64,000 nucleotides of DNA from Phaseolus vulgaris (taxonomy: Eukaryota; Streptophyta; Magnoliopsida; Fabales; Fabaceae). Below are positions 44,304 to 57,048 of the stretch, one piece after another. The notes beneath the pieces were generated by a model. The model did no database searches. It saw only the letters and a program-made list of their open reading frames with translations, and was not told where the DNA came from. The stretch covers positions 11,753,927 through 11,817,926 of the forward strand of contig NC_023758.2 of assembly GCF_000499845.2 (NCBI RefSeq), in the 5' to 3' direction. The translations under genes and the position numbers were made by a program. Positions within the stretch are counted from its first letter, which is position 1. Every line of letters begins with the position of its first letter.

Positions 44304-46880
44304 CAAAGACTAATGGACCACGTATTCCACGACATGATTGGTAGGAATGTTGAAGTCTATGTCGATGACATCGTCGTCAAGTCCGACTCATGCAAACAAC
44401 ATATTGCCGACCTAAAAGAAGTTTTTCAGGCCCTCCGCCAACACCAGATGCGACTCAATCCGGACAAGTGTGCGTTCGGCGTCGAAGGGGGGAAGTTCTT
44501 AGGTTTTATGCTAACTCATAGAGGCATAGAAGCTAACCCCGAGAAGTGCAAAGCTATCTCCGAAATGCGAAGTCCCAACTCCATTCAGGAAATTCAGAGA
44601 CTTATCGGCCGACTCACCGCACTATCCAGATTTGTTCCTAAACTCGCCGAACGAACGAGGCCAATCGTCCGACTACTGAAAAAAGCATTCCGCTTCGAGT
44701 GGTCGACCGAATGTGAGGAAATTTTCCTCGATTTGAAAACTTTTTTATCAACCCCGCCGGTCATCCAGAAACCGGACGCACGAGAACCCATCATAGTCTA
44801 CCTCGCCGTTTCACACGAAGCCGTCAGCTCAGTCTTAGTGCAAGAAATTAATTTTGAAGAACGGCCGGTTTACTTCGTCAGCCGCGCCCTTCATGGCGCC
44901 GAAATCCGATACCAGACGATCGAAAAGGTAGCCATGGCCCTCATCATTACCGCCCGACGAATGCGTATGTATTTTCAGAATCATCGGATTATTGTTCGGA
45001 CAAATTACCCTATTGTAAAGATCCTCACTAAGCCAGATTTAGCCGGACGAATGATCGGTTGGACGATCGAACTATCCGAATTCCATATTCAGTACCAACC
45101 ACGCGGAGCGATCAAGTCGCAAGCTCTCGCCGACTTCGCAGCTGAACTCACTACTTCTTCAGCCGAGACCGAACATTCATCATGGATCTTATATGTTGAT
45201 GGCTCCTCGAACGAGAGGTCGTGCGGCGCTGGAGTTGTTTTGGAAGGCCCCGGCGAGATTGTCATCGAGCAAGCCCTCAAATTCGACTTCAAAGCTTCAA
45301 ACAATCAGGCCGAATATGAAGCCATATTAGCCGGTCTACGTCTCGCTCAAGAATTAGAAATCACTAAGTTAATTTGCAAAAGTGATTCCCGGCTTGTCAT
45401 CGGTCAGCTTAACGACGAATATGAAGTCCGAGAAAGCTTTTTACAGCGATACTATCACTTAGTCAAACAGTCGATGAGCACCTTTTCTGAAATTTCTATG
45501 CAGCACGTTCGACGCGATCACAATACCCGCGCGGACGCCTTGTCCCGGTTAGCAACCACGAAGTGTAAAGGAATGCATCGGTCGGTCATCCATGTTACGC
45601 TTCCACGCCCAAGCATCGACCTACAGGAATGCCTGACGACCGACACGGAATCTACTTGGATTACCCCAATCAAGCAATATTTACTCGACGGCACATGTAG
45701 TCCTCTCGGCGAAAAAACCATGAAGCTGCAGGCCGCCCGTTTTGTCTTAATCGGCGACGACCTTTATCGCCGAGGTTATACCCAACCACTCCTTAAATGT
45801 TTGACACCAGACCAAGCTTCCTATGTCATCCAAGAGTTGCACGAAGGAATTTGCGGAACTCACTCCGGCGCACGGACAATGGCTGCCAAAGTATTCCGGG
45901 CTGGATACTACTGGCCGACCGTCCAGGGTGACTGCACCAATTTCGTACAAAAATGTCTTAAATGCCAAGAGTTTGGCACTTTGTCCCATCAAAAGCCTGA
46001 GGAACTCCATTTTATATTATCACCTTGGCCGTTCGTCCAATGGGGTATGGACATCATTGGTCCTTTCGCCCCCGGTAAAGGCCAGTGTAAATTCTTACTA
46101 GTCGGCATTGATTACTTCACCAAGTGGATCGAAGCCGAGCCCCTGACTGCAATCACCGCCCGCAATGTTCAAAATTTCGTATGGAAAAATATCGTTTGCC
46201 GCTTCGGGCTTCCAAAAATCATCATCACCGATAACGGTCGGCAATTCACCGACCGAACGTTAGCTGAATTTTACGAGAAGCTCCACATCAAACACATCGC
46301 TAGTTCAGTCGAACATCCACAAACAAACGGACAGGCAGAAGCTGGAAACAAAGTTATTTTGAACGAACTGAAGAAACGTCTCGGCCCAGCAAAGGGCAAC
46401 TGGACTGAAGAACTCTTAGAAGTATTATGGGCATATCGCTGTACTCCTCAGACGACTACACAAGAAATGCCGTACAGCCTAACGTATGGCACCGAAGCTA
46501 TGATCCCCGTCAAGATTGGCGAACCCTCTCTCCGCCGGCAAACCCTTGATCTTGATCTAAACAAGGAAAGCCTCTCGGTCGGTCTCGATCTCATCAACGA
46601 ACTCCGGGACAAGTGTAGAATTAGAGAAGAAGCATGCAAAACTCGGGCGGCCAGACGATACAACTCCAAAGTTAAACCAAGATTGTTCCACAAAGGCGAC
46701 TTAGTATGGCGAATGCGGAGCAGCGCACGGAAGGAAGGAGGCAAGTTCTCCAACAATTGGGAAGGACCTTTCCGCATAGCTGATACGGCAGCCGGTGGAG
46801 CCTATTATTTAGAATATTTATCTGGGAAGGAAATACCGAGAACGTGGAATGCCACACATCTCAAATTTTATTACAGTTGA
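44304..46880 (+). pseudogene. RT (YVDD)-RNase H-second RNase H-integrase, rest of the gypsy polyprotein
   Basis: In frame with the upstream part after one stop. From the ATG at 44313: EVYVDDIVVKS (RT active site, about 12-22), RT thumb, first RNase H region (about 100-270), second RNase H starting WILYVDGSSNERS (about 290) with NNQAEYEA and DHNTRADALSR, integrase zinc region HEGICGTHS ... CLKCQ (about 510-552), catalytic core WGMDIIGPF (Asp), ITDNGRQF (Asp) and NGQAEAGNK (Glu), and a C-terminal part ending HLKFYYS. All catalytic residues I can check are present. Without the upstream part it cannot act alone. Confidence 0.88.
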
Positions 46881-46989
46881 ACTTTAATAATAAAAGTGCA
46901 CTCTTTCCTCGCTCAGTCGGTTTTTCCCTAAGGAGGGTTTACGACCGGGAAGGTTTTAACGAGGCACTAAATTAAAATCCAAATCTCCT

Positions 46990-47990
46990 AGTCCTTTACT
47001 CAATTCATATCTCGTTCGGCATCAGACGTTATCGGATTTATATATACCTCGCTCGGCATCAGAATTATTACTTTTAACGTAGTCAGAATTATATATGCCT
47101 CGTTCGGCATCAGAATTATTACTTTAACGTAATAATAATTATTTATGCCTCGTTCGGCATCCGAATTTATCGGATTTATATATGCCTCGTTCGGCATCAG
47201 AATTATTACTTTTTACGTAGTCAGAATTTTATATGCCTCGTTCGGCATCAGAATTATTACTTTAACGTAATAATAATTATTTATGCCTCGTTCGGCATCA
47301 GTATTTATCGGATTTATATATGCCTCGTTCGGCATCTGAATTATTACAACGTAATCAGAATTATTTATGTCACGTTCGGCATCAGAATTATTTACTCAAT
47401 CTGATGCCTCGTTCGGCATCTGAATTATTACCTCAACGTAATCAGAATTATTTATGCCACGTTCGGCATCAGAATTATTTACTCAATCTTATGCCTCGTT
47501 CGACATCTGAATTATTACCTTAACGTAATCAGAATTATTATGCCACGTTCGGCATCCGAATTATTTACTCAATCTTATGCCTCGTTCGGCACCTGAATTA
47601 TTACCTTAACGTAATCAGACTTTTTTATGCCACGTTCGGCATCAGAATTATCCACTTATTTATGCCTCGTTCGGCATCAGAATTATTCACTTATTTATGC
47701 CTCGTTCGGCATCAGAATTATATTATTACCTCAACGTAATCATAATTATTATGCCACGTTCGGCATCTGAATTATTTACTCAATCTTATGCCTCGTTCGG
47801 CATCTGAATTATTACCTTAACGTAATCAGACTTTTTTATGCCACGTTCGGCATCAGAATTATTCACTTATTTATGCCTCGTTCGGCATCAGAATTATCTT
47901 ATTACTAATGTAATCAGAATTATTTATGCCTCGTCCGGCATCAGAATTATCTTATTACTTTAATGTAATCAGAATTATTTATGCAAGTGT
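46990..47990. repeat. Minisatellite with CCTCGTTCGGCATC core in gypsy 3' region
   Basis: About 25-28 copies of ATGCCTCGTTCGGCATCAGA or the ATGCCACGTTCGGCATC variant, separated by AATTATTAC..AACGTAATCAGAATTAT spacers, with higher-order periods of about 30-125 bp. The core TGCC-N6-GGCA is a short inverted repeat. Non-coding 3' minisatellites are common in Tat elements. Confidence 0.9.
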
Positions 47991-48320
47991 GCATTGCCCA
48001 CATGTCGGGTCCAGCAATTTTCTATGCCACATTGTTCATTAACTCTTCAAAAGAGGCGTCAGGCTGTGGGCCAGGGGTCTCCCCCTCGGCCTCCTCATTT
48101 AAATTATCATCGGGGTTGATCGGCACCAGCTTTCCATCAACTATTATTTTTTCTGTCGTACTGGTCGTCCTCCAGGGGTGCTCCATGCAGGCAGGCCGCT
48201 TGTCCGATGCCTAACCGAAAATATTCTTCGCTAATGCGAACGTCCCGTCATTCCGTTAAATTTAATGTCTGACAACTCGAAAGGCACAACAATTATTACG
48301 ACTCTTCGGCTTTTATTCAC
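47991..48320. other. Gypsy 3' non-coding region before the polypurine tract
   Basis: Follows the minisatellite. No ORF supported. Unlike the small Tat derivative at 11867-15192, there is no antisense ORF here. Confidence 0.6.
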
Positions 48321-48339
48321 CTCGAGCCTGGGGGGCAAG
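48321..48339 (+). promoter_or_regulatory. Polypurine tract of the gypsy element
   Basis: CTCGAGCCTGGGGGGCAAG lies directly before the LTR start TGTACTGG. Matches the tract at 12312-12330 (minus). Confidence 0.75.
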
Positions 48340-48986
48340 TGTACTGGTAGGCACCGGACGAACGCACGTGGCCGACCGACCTTATACACTAAATGGAAAC
48401 GAACGCACGTGGCCGACCGGCCTTATACACTAAATGGAAACGAACGCACGTGGCCGACCGGCCTTATACACTAAATGGAAACGAACGTACGTGGCCGACC
48501 GGCCTTATACACTAAATGGAAACGAACGCACGTGGCCGACCGGCCGTATACACACTAAATGTAAGGGCATTTATGTGACAAGCTAAGGTGGTTAAGATAC
48601 ACCTCCGAAGAATAAGGAATATGCGTTTAGAGAAGATATGTTCCCCGGGTATTCCGGAGCACGACTGACAAGACATATCCATAACCACCCTGAGCCCAAG
48701 GGATAGAAAGCCCATTAGGCAATCCTATAAATACTGTGCTCAAGCCAGAGAAAGGTACGTTTTCATTCACTTAGGAAACTGCGCTTAGAATCTCATACTT
48801 ACTTGAGCGTCGGAGTGCCTTCGCAGGTACCCTCCCCCGCCCGACCGAAGTTGATAGCACGAAGGGACGACCGACCAAAGGAGACAGCAAGAAAGGACAA
48901 TCGACCAGAGGAGAAGAAGATCAACACGTCAGCAATTACACCACGTCAACCGACCGTGCCTGGCCCCATCTCTCCACTCAGGTACA
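48340..48986 (+). repeat. 3' LTR of the gypsy element (647 bp)
   Basis: Starts TGTACTGGTAGG, ends CACTCAGGTACA. TATA-like TATAAATA at 48726-48733 precedes the likely transcript start near AAAGGTACG. The right-hand flank begins CTTTA; the matching left TSD copy was not found because the 5' side is missing. Confidence 0.75.
48357..48560. repeat. 41-bp tandem repeats inside the LTR
   Basis: Four to five copies of a 41-bp unit starting CGAACGCACGTGGCCGACCG and ending ACTAAATGGAAA. Each holds an E-box/G-box-like CACGTG, so the array could multiply a regulatory site in the U3 part of the LTR. Confidence 0.85.
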
Positions 48987-51455
48987 CTTTATAATAATTT
49001 TATACTCCAAATAATTTAATATGCTTGTGATTTCTGTTATTTTACACCGAAGATGGAATTTTCTGTGCTGTGCTTTTAAGTTGCCAAGAATTTCAAAGGT
49101 GTTTTCTAGAAGTTTTGGCTCCAACCATCATGTCTTACGTCCCCTAATTAGAAATTAAGAGTCAGAATAATGATGCGCCAAATTGTCAAATAGCAACTTC
49201 CAAACTTAGTTTCTTATATAAATAAGCATGATTTATTTTATAATTAAAATTTCACTTCCTTAAATACTTCTCTGAACTTAAAAAATAAAATGAAATAAAC
49301 AATTGTTTATGATGAATAAGAAAAGTAGTTAGTATCATTTAATTATATTTATTTAATTTAAAATTCTGTTTTTTAAGTATTCTTTATTGTTGTTTGGTTT
49401 AAAAAATTAAATTAAATTATTAAAAATAGCATATCTAAACATATTCTTAGAAAAACTTTTCCCTCTTAACACTTAAATCGTCTAATACTTCTTCAAATTT
49501 TCAAATGGCCTTATCAGTTTCAGCCAAATTGTTTCAGCTAATGTTCACACGACATACGTTACTTGTCGCATCCACTTTCTAATGCATCGTCTAAACATAA
49601 TTGTTTTTTTTTTTAATTTGGAATGAGAAGATAGAGTTTATTTATATTTGCATGTACAAATAAAAAATAATATTTTCTCAACTAAAATAATTATTAGTAA
49701 ATATATTATAATAATATAAATTAATAGTCAATAAATAGAATAAATTTGTCATTTAGTATATTTAAATGAATTTATCAATATATTATCGTTCATGTCTACA
49801 TTGGCCTGATATTTATTTTAAATTTTTATTATTTTTGTAACATCTTAAATACTACTCCCTATTATAATACAATTCTACATAGTTCTATATAAAATTTAGT
49901 GATTTTCCAAATATTAATAATACCTGATAAAAGTGAGTAATCCAAAAAGTTTTAACGATTATAACCAATTTTATTATACTTTTTATTATTATGATTATTA
50001 TAATTATAAATAATAATATTATTAATATCATTCATATTTTAATATTATTCATATTATTAATATTATTTAAATTACTAATACTATTAATTATTATAATAAT
50101 AATATTCATATTACTAATATTATAATATTAATATTATTAATTTTATAATATTAATAGCATGAATACCTACCAATTTCAATCCGTAGATCATATTCACCAA
50201 CTTTAGTTTGTAAGTAATACTCATTAACTCTAGTATGTAGATAATACCCATTAACTCTAGTATGTAGGTAATACCCACAAACTTCGGTCTATAAGTATTA
50301 TCCACCAACTGACACTACAAGAAAAAATATTTTTAACAAGGATTATTTTTATTGTTTCCAGCAGTTTTAACCCTCACTAAGTGCGTCGTTACCTGCGGTT
50401 TGTTTTTCCTCTGGAAGATGCAGTGTCGTTAACAGATTACCGACGATTTTGAGTAACCCCTGGAAGTTCAAATTTTACCGGCGGTTTTGTAAACTCCCGT
50501 TATTACCAAGGGTTTGTGAAACCTCGTTATTATCAGGGGTTTGTGAAACCTCGTTACTATTAGGAGTTTCTGAAACCCCGTTATTACCAGGGGTTTAAGG
50601 GTATTTTAATATGTTTACTCCTATGGCTAGACGTGATACTATAAGGTTGTTGACTACTTTAGTGGCAAGTATCTTTTCAATTTTTTATCTGATTGTTTTT
50701 TTTTTCTTTATGATTTATTCCTCATCTAATTGAAAGGAATTGCTTCTTATAGGAAAAATCATAATTTTAACACATTTAGACACACACTGTAGTGATGGTT
50801 TACTCTTAAAGATGCAAAATTTATATGCAACATCAATTTGCATGTCTCCCTTCCAAATTGCAGGGGAAAGAAAAAAGAAAGTTTTGTTAGTCTTGGGTTG
50901 TTGAGGAGCATCATCATCATCATCATAATGAAAATATTGTAGTAGGCAAAAGTTAAGCATTTTAATTGCTAAACAAAGGAGTCAAAATTTAGATGTATCA
51001 CAACTCAAAAGATAGATGTATATATAGAGGTTATAAAACACATAACAAACTCCGACAACAAATAGAATAATAATAGTCAAACAAACTATAATATATTTGT
51101 AATAAATTCCTACCTTGGAGATCTAGAGAACAATTTTTTTTACCTATCATTATATGGCTTCCATCACTCTTTGCCACAGTAACAAAATCGGCAGCAAAAA
51201 TTATTTTAAAAATAAACTATTATACTTGCAATCTTAAAACACCACAATGGTTCTTAATCTTGATCATTTGTTTCATCATTAGGAACATTTTCTTGATCAA
51301 ATGTCTAATATATAAAAAATAGTCATAATCAGTAGCATTTCAATTATAATATAAAATATATTAATTTAATCAAGATTTAAATATTACCGGTGATGTGTGA
51401 AACATAGCAAAATTACAAGTCAATTCTCCTTGATAGTTTTGCACCAAAAAACCAT
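48987..51455. repeat. Segmental duplication, copy 2 (partner 15193-17511)
   Basis: Homologous to copy 1 from CTCCAAATAATTTAATATGC to TTGATAGTTTTGCACCAA. Copy 2 carries the unoccupied counterpart of the insertion site of the small Tat element (CTTTATAATAATTTTATACTCC), whereas copy 1 has that element there. At its right end copy 2 switches to the truncated Ulp1-like locus. It includes the CACTA end at 50311. Confidence 0.8.
50311..50610 (+). mobile_element. CACTA-type terminus with GGGTTT subterminal repeats
   Basis: CACTACAAGAAAAAATATTT at about 50312 is a classical CACTA start. It is followed by repeated AGGGGTTTGTGAAACC motifs (50508-50600). The opposite terminus was not found, so this is a fragment or a short non-autonomous element. 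Confidence 0.5.
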
Positions 51456-51479
51456 CATTGCCTTCATTTCATTAACTTG

Positions 51480-51960
51480 TGATGTTAATGAAGAAACCTA
51501 GTTTAGAACACAAACTTCATTTCATTAACATGTTTAATAAGAATTAAAATAAGTAAGTTCTAAATAATAAATCATGGAATTAGATTCCAATCACGAAACT
51601 ATAAATTAAATGTGTTAACTGATGAAAATAACTCTTACCGTGGTGTAATGGAGAAAGATATTCCCATCCGAGTGCTCTGAACCATCCCACAACTCGATAT
51701 ATTTCACAACTAAAATGCCACAATCATAACTGCATAGAAGAAATAAATTTTTAACACTAAACAACAAATCAAAATATTAAGTCCAAATGAATTAAAATAC
51801 ATGTAAAATCAATAAAAAAAACACTATTACTATCAATACTAACTTATTTGGTTGTAGGAGAACCTTTTCTTTTATCAATGAAATTTGAGGACCACTCTTT
51901 CTAGAGAAGTCGTCAAGAATTTCGAATAGGTGTTGCAATCGATCAACCTACAACATGCAA
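51480..51960 (-). pseudogene. Second Ulp1-like locus, truncated (exons 9-10 region)
   Basis: 51630-51735 and 51845-51950 match exons 10 and 9 of the gene at 37028-39799, including the catalytic-Cys exon (minus-strand reading TATGATTGTGGCATTTTAG) and its intron borders. The rest of the peptidase and all upstream exons are absent. Confidence 0.7.
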
Positions 51961-52027
51961 TTTAACAAGAATGATAAAAAAATTCAAACCAAATAAATTC
52001 ATTATGCATTGAAGAGCATCCAACTAT

Positions 52028-52755
52028 TCATTAAAAACGAATGGGCCACCACTTGCATTCACACAACACATTTCAAGTTGTCCTTAGAATTACAATTTGT
52101 CTAACCTACAATGAGTTCACGTCACCTAAAAAGGACATGCAAACATTTGTTTCAAAGACAACATGACATGACATAAATTTATTCATACCCTAAACCACAT
52201 AAAAAAAGGGTTCACCACTTAGCTACACATATCACATTTCAAGATAACTTTAAAATAGTCACTTGTTCAACATAGTCAATGACCTCAGTGGACTCCCTTT
52301 GGAACACTTACAAAAGCAAAAAAAGGCATGCAAACACTCACCTATAACACAACATCACAATGCAAAAAGTGCTTCACAGATCACCAAATAAAAACGAATG
52401 GGTCACCACTTGTATTCACAAAGCACATTTCAAGTTGTCCTTAGAATTACAATTTTTCTAACCTACAATGAGTTCACATCACTCAAAAAGGACATGCAAA
52501 CATTTGTTTCAAAGACAACATGACATGGCATAAATTTATTCATACACTAAATCACATCAAAATCAAGGGCTCGCCACTTAGCTACACATATCACATTTCA
52601 AGCTACCTTTAAAATAGTCACTTGTTCAACATGATCAATGACCTCACTGTACTCCTTTTTCAACCCTCACAAAATCAAAAAAAGACATGCAAACACTCAC
52701 CTGTAACACAACGTCACAGTGCAAAAAGTGTTTCACAGGTCACCAAATAAAAACA
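52028..52755. repeat. About 362-bp tandem duplication
   Basis: Two units starting AAACGAATGGGYCACCACTTG near 52028 and 52390, sharing TTCAAGTTGTCCTTAGAATTAC and CATGACATGRCATAAATTTATTC blocks, with a third partial start at 52750. It occupies the place next to an Ulp1-like gene that the 192-bp satellite has at the other locus, but is a different sequence. Confidence 0.8.
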
Positions 52756-53290
52756 AATGGGTCATCACTTGCCCATGTCACTGAGACTAATTCAATTCAT
52801 TAACAATCACATTAAATTCTATCACCAGTAACTCAGAACACACAAAAAGAGTTCAAAACCAATCCCAAAATGGCAGAGCACAAAATACTAAACAATGAAA
52901 TCCAAATTAATTCAAACTTCAAAAACCTAAAAACCACAACACCAATCATTCATGACAAAAGTTTAATACTTTCTCAATAATACAAACTTTCAAATGGAAA
53001 CAAATATGCAATGACCAAGTTTCAGTCCAAGAATAATATCAATCATCAAAGAAGAGAACAACACACAACAAAAAAACTCACATATTAAAACCCTAAATAA
53101 ACCCTATACCACCAAAACCCTAAACCACAAACATCCCATTTTGAACCTTAAAATGTCAGAAAACCCAAAATAAACACACTTACCTTCTCGTCGTTCCTCG
53201 CACCCCTATCACACACCACTGCAACCTAAACCCTTAACCACCGCCCCTTCGCACTACGTCGTCATCGCCCTTCGCACTACGTCTTTGGCC
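52756..53290. other. MULE-like leader region, cut by a LINE
   Basis: Contains CTTACCTTCTCGTCGTTCCTCG (53179-53200) and CTTCGCACTACGTC repeats (53247-53285) as in the 41.1-kb region. It ends where the LINE coding starts. No gene. Confidence 0.4.
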
Positions 53291-54850
53291 TGAAATTAAG
53301 TAGTTTTATTTTACTATACTTGATTATACTTCTTCGACTGTTGGTACATGTTCTTTTATTAATTTTTGGAATGATAAATGGTGTTCTACTACTCCAAAAG
53401 CACATATTGCAGGGTTATCTAATGGTATTAGCATTCCGGATACAGTTTCTTAGTTTTGGACAGGTCGTGATTGGAATATTTTGTTGTCTTTACAAAAGAT
53501 GCCTCATCTTTTTAGTCATATCATGGTTAGGGCGGATCAGGATGTTCCTAATTGGATTCTAGATAAGTCTGGTCGGTTCACTCTTAAATCGGCTAGGACT
53601 TTTTTCTTGGAACCAGGAGTTTCCTGTGGTTGGGGTAAATTTATTTGGTCTTCAGATATCCCACCTTCCAAAACTCTTATCCTTTGGAAAGTTTTTCATG
53701 GGCGTCTTCCTACAGATCATCATATTCAAAATAAAGGTCTCCATATTTGTTCTATGTGTACGCTTTTGTGAAAAGCATGAGGAATCTATTCATCATTTTT
53801 TTTTGAATGCCCTAACGCTTTGTATATTTGGAGTTGGGTTCGAAAGATTTTTCCTACTTCTCATTTCTCTAATAAGGATGATCTTCTTTCTTTTATTAAG
53901 ATTGATGGTAGTCCTTTGGTTAAATTGATTAAGCTTGTTGTGATAACTTTTTCTATTTGAATGTTATGGCGTATAAGAAATTATGCTCGTTTTCAGGATA
54001 AGATTGAGGTTTCTAGGGCTATTTCAGTTATTAAAGATTTAACTTGTCTAGTGGGAAAATCGTCTAAAGCTTCAATGAAGAATGATATGATGGATTTCAG
54101 TGTGATTAAGTTTTTTGGTATTAATACTCGTACTGGTAAAGTTCTTCGTCCTCTTCCTGTTAGATGGGAGTTTTCTTCACCAGGTTGGTTAAAATTAACA
54201 CTACTGGGACTGCTAGGGTTTATCCAGGTCTTGCCACTTGTGGAGGTATTTTCCGTGGGAGTATGGGGGAGTTTATTGGAGCTTTCTCTGCGTTTCTTGT
54301 CATTCAGACTGCTTTTATTGCTTAATTTTATGGAGTTATATATGCTTTGGAGGAAGCACAAACGTTGGGACTTACTAATGTCTGGTTGGAATGTGACTTT
54401 GCCTTGGTTTGTGCTGCGTTTACTGCTAGGACAAATGTTCATTGGATGTTTCGTAATCGATGGAATACTTGTCTTAATTACTGTGGAAAAATCTGGTTTT
54501 GGGTTACTCATATTTTTCGGGAAGGGAATGCGTGTGCTGATAAGTTGGCTAATTTAGGATTTATTCATAGAGAATCCTTTCATTGGTATAATAGGCTTCC
54601 TTCTAGTCTGTTCTTAGAATTCTTTATTAATAGGTATAGTCTACCTATGTATCGTTTTTGTTAACATAGGGGGTTTTGGTCTAGTCCTCCCATATTTTTT
54701 TATTTTCTTTCTTTTTCTTTTTTTTAATAATACTTTTTTTCATGTGATGGCAAATGATTGTTGTTACTTGAGGTGTCAGCCCAGCTGAGATGTCAAGTAG
54801 CATAGTGATGCCTAACATGAAAGCTTTTTATAATAAAATAAAAAATACAG
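53291..54850 (+). pseudogene. 5'-truncated LINE, zinc-finger RT tail and RNase H
   Basis: Frames joined by several shifts show the LINE ORF2 C-terminal part: FWNDKWC and SIPD near 53360-53440, the zf-RVT region (GRFTLKSARTFF, IPPSKTLILWKVFHGRLPT), then an RNase H-type end (LGLTNVWLECDFALV, FREGNACADKLANLG near 54350-54560). The 3' UTR contains the GTTGTTACTTGAGGTGTCAGCC stretch and an A-rich end near 54836-54848. Stops at 53769 and elsewhere show it is dead. Confidence 0.7.
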
Positions 54851-55079
54851 TTGGTAAAAACCAAAAATTGTAAATGTAAATGTGAAATTCGAAAAGTGCA
54901 GATTTGTACATGTGAAAATTTCAGTGTTGTTTTCATCAAATGATTAAATGAACACAAATGAAAGAAAACTTGTCATTATAAAATTATAATAATGTTCATA
55001 TCTCATAGGTATGATAAAATTATAATAATGTTCATATCTCATAGGTATGATGTAACATAATGTTTCAAAAAAAATCAAA
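54851..55079. other. Spacer with a 33-bp direct repeat
   Basis: A 37-38-bp segment containing AATAATGTTCATATCTCATAGG is present twice in tandem (about 54980-55050). Confidence 0.7.
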
Positions 55080-55980
55080 TATTTTCTTGTACACCACGTT
55101 AGTAGTTGAAGTAGTTGCATTTCCATCTTCATCCAAAATCAATATTTTCAACACTTAGATTTCACTCTAGAAACAACAACATATAGTTGGCTATGTGTGT
55201 ACTAGACGTGAAAGATAAAGACCAACTTTAGAAAGTGTTTGACACTTTTATTTATCGTCATAGCAAAGCGCAAATGTATTGGGAAATGTCTTTTTTGAAA
55301 CTTAAAAGACAATCTTGAATATGAAGGACCAAGTCCATTCTAGGTACGAAATCTTTTATTACCAATGTTTTTTTTTCTATAATCAGAGTAGCATAAACAT
55401 TCTTCCCAAGATCATTGACTTCCCAAGATCATTAACTTGTAACTTTGTTTCATTACATAGTTCATTTGCTTGATCAATGTTTCTTAAAGATATTATCAGT
55501 ACACCAACTTTCATAAATATTATGACAATTTTTAATAACCATCATATTAAAATTGTCATCACATATATAATATTAATTTAACACCATGATTAAAAATTCA
55601 TGAACATCTTGTCACTCTTATATAAATCAATCAGCTTAAATATCTTGATATTTATCAAATTGTCAAAATGTGGATGAAGTTAAATAACTAATTTATTCTC
55701 CTACTAAAATTAAAGATAATTTCATTGAATGTATTATTCATTTGTTCTACACATTCAGTTATATATAGAACTCACTTTCAAAGTACCATCACCAAAAACC
55801 TGGCTTGGAAGCTTGCGCACTATTCACATGCAGTTCCACTACAGATTGTCGAATAAAAGACAAACCGAAATAATGCACAAAAAATTGTACAATTATAATG
55901 TGGATAGAAATCTTGAAAACCCTACCATGTACCCTTACTAAAACCAACACATGCGTTTGGTTGGTAAAAGTCATCATCAT
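55080..55980 (-). pseudogene. Helitron/PIF1-type helicase C-terminal remnant
   Basis: Minus-strand translation in several frames shows VGVLIISLRNIDQANELCNETKLQV, then FKFQKRHFPIHLRFAMTINKS, YTHSQLYVVVSRVKS and ILDEDGNATTSTNVVYKK in the order of the C-terminal helicase half of plant Helitron RepHel/PIF1-like proteins. Upstream, VFGDGTLKVSSIYN near 55760-55800 fits the same family. Many stops and shifts. No Helitron termini identified. Confidence 0.6.
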
Positions 55981-57048
55981 GTCCAGTAATTGTTTAGAAA
56001 ATTATAACTTAACAACTAGAAACCAGTTGATAATAAGTGAGAAAAAAAATTAATTAAAAATACATAATAACAAGTTATATATTATTTTGACATCATTTTT
56101 TCATTGTTTCAAATTACATCTTTTTAAAAAAATAGAAGTTATGAAATGTAAAAAGATATTTATCATTTGAAGACATGTAATTTGATGTAAATATGAAAAA
56201 TTATAGGTTAACACTAATGTTGACAACTATTTTAATAATATAATAATAAATATTTGTATTTTAAATTAAAAAATAAAAAAAAGTTAATTAAAATATTATT
56301 TAAAATTGTAAAGGAGTCGTATTTTGCTTTATGACTGTCAAGGAATCCGTGCTCTGTAAGTATGTTAGTATTTTAGTTACTTTTTCTTGTTTAAAAGTAT
56401 GGCTCCAAAATCAAGAGGATGTTTGATCTCGCCCAATCAAATCGGACACATGATTAAAAGATTATGATGTTTATAATTTTTTTTTCATTTTCCATCTATT
56501 TATTTTACTCCAATCGACCTAATTCTTCTTCATTCCTTCACATACACTCCTTAATCTAAACAAAACTAAGTATTAATAATAAATATTATTCAATTAGTAA
56601 AATAAATATAAATAAACTTTTAAAATAAAATTGTAATATTATTAGTTTTTAAGTAAGAGTATAAAAAAAGTTAGAATATCATTATCCATAAAATTAATAT
56701 TAAGATAAAATAATAATTTATATAATTGTAAAATAAATAAAAGAATAAAATATTATAAAGCATACAACCCTAAATTAGATACATATATCTACTTCACATC
56801 TTAATAAATTAATATTTTAATAATTTTATTTTATTTCATTTTTAACTTTACAACTTGTTAAATGAATGTTTTGTTTGGAGAACGTCAAATCTCATTTTTG
56901 TTATGAAAAATATACATTGATAAGTTTAAAAATAAATAAATTTATAATAAAAAAAATAAATTGATAATTAAATATATAAAAGATATTAAAATAATAATAT
57001 GGAGAATTATAATATATAAAAAAATTAGGATTTTTAATTACTCTATAA
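55981..57048. other. AT-rich spacer upstream of MMP gene 2
   Basis: Mostly A/T low complexity at 56550-57020. No feature supported. Confidence 0.4.

Larger units (their letters stand above)
41481..48986 (+). mobile_element. Tat-lineage Ty3/gypsy retrotransposon lacking a 5' LTR
   Basis: Gag-pol at 41541-46880, a 3' non-coding region with a minisatellite, a polypurine tract and a 3' LTR (48340-48986). The second, archaeal-type RNase H domain placed between the first RNase H and integrase is the mark of the Tat lineage (family knowledge). No copy of the LTR start TGTACTGGTAGG lies upstream; the coding region begins about 60 bp after a TA repeat. The element is therefore 5'-truncated or was joined to the TA repeat by deletion. 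Gag-pol is broken by one stop codon. Confidence 0.85.

Noticed and set aside
42132..46857. Many minus-strand and shifted ORFs of 60-142 codons
   Set aside because: Shadows of gypsy gag-pol.
46990..47990. CRISPR-like repeat-spacer array
   Set aside because: Spacers are themselves repetitive, the region is inside a plant retrotransposon, and CRISPR is not expected in a plant nucleus.
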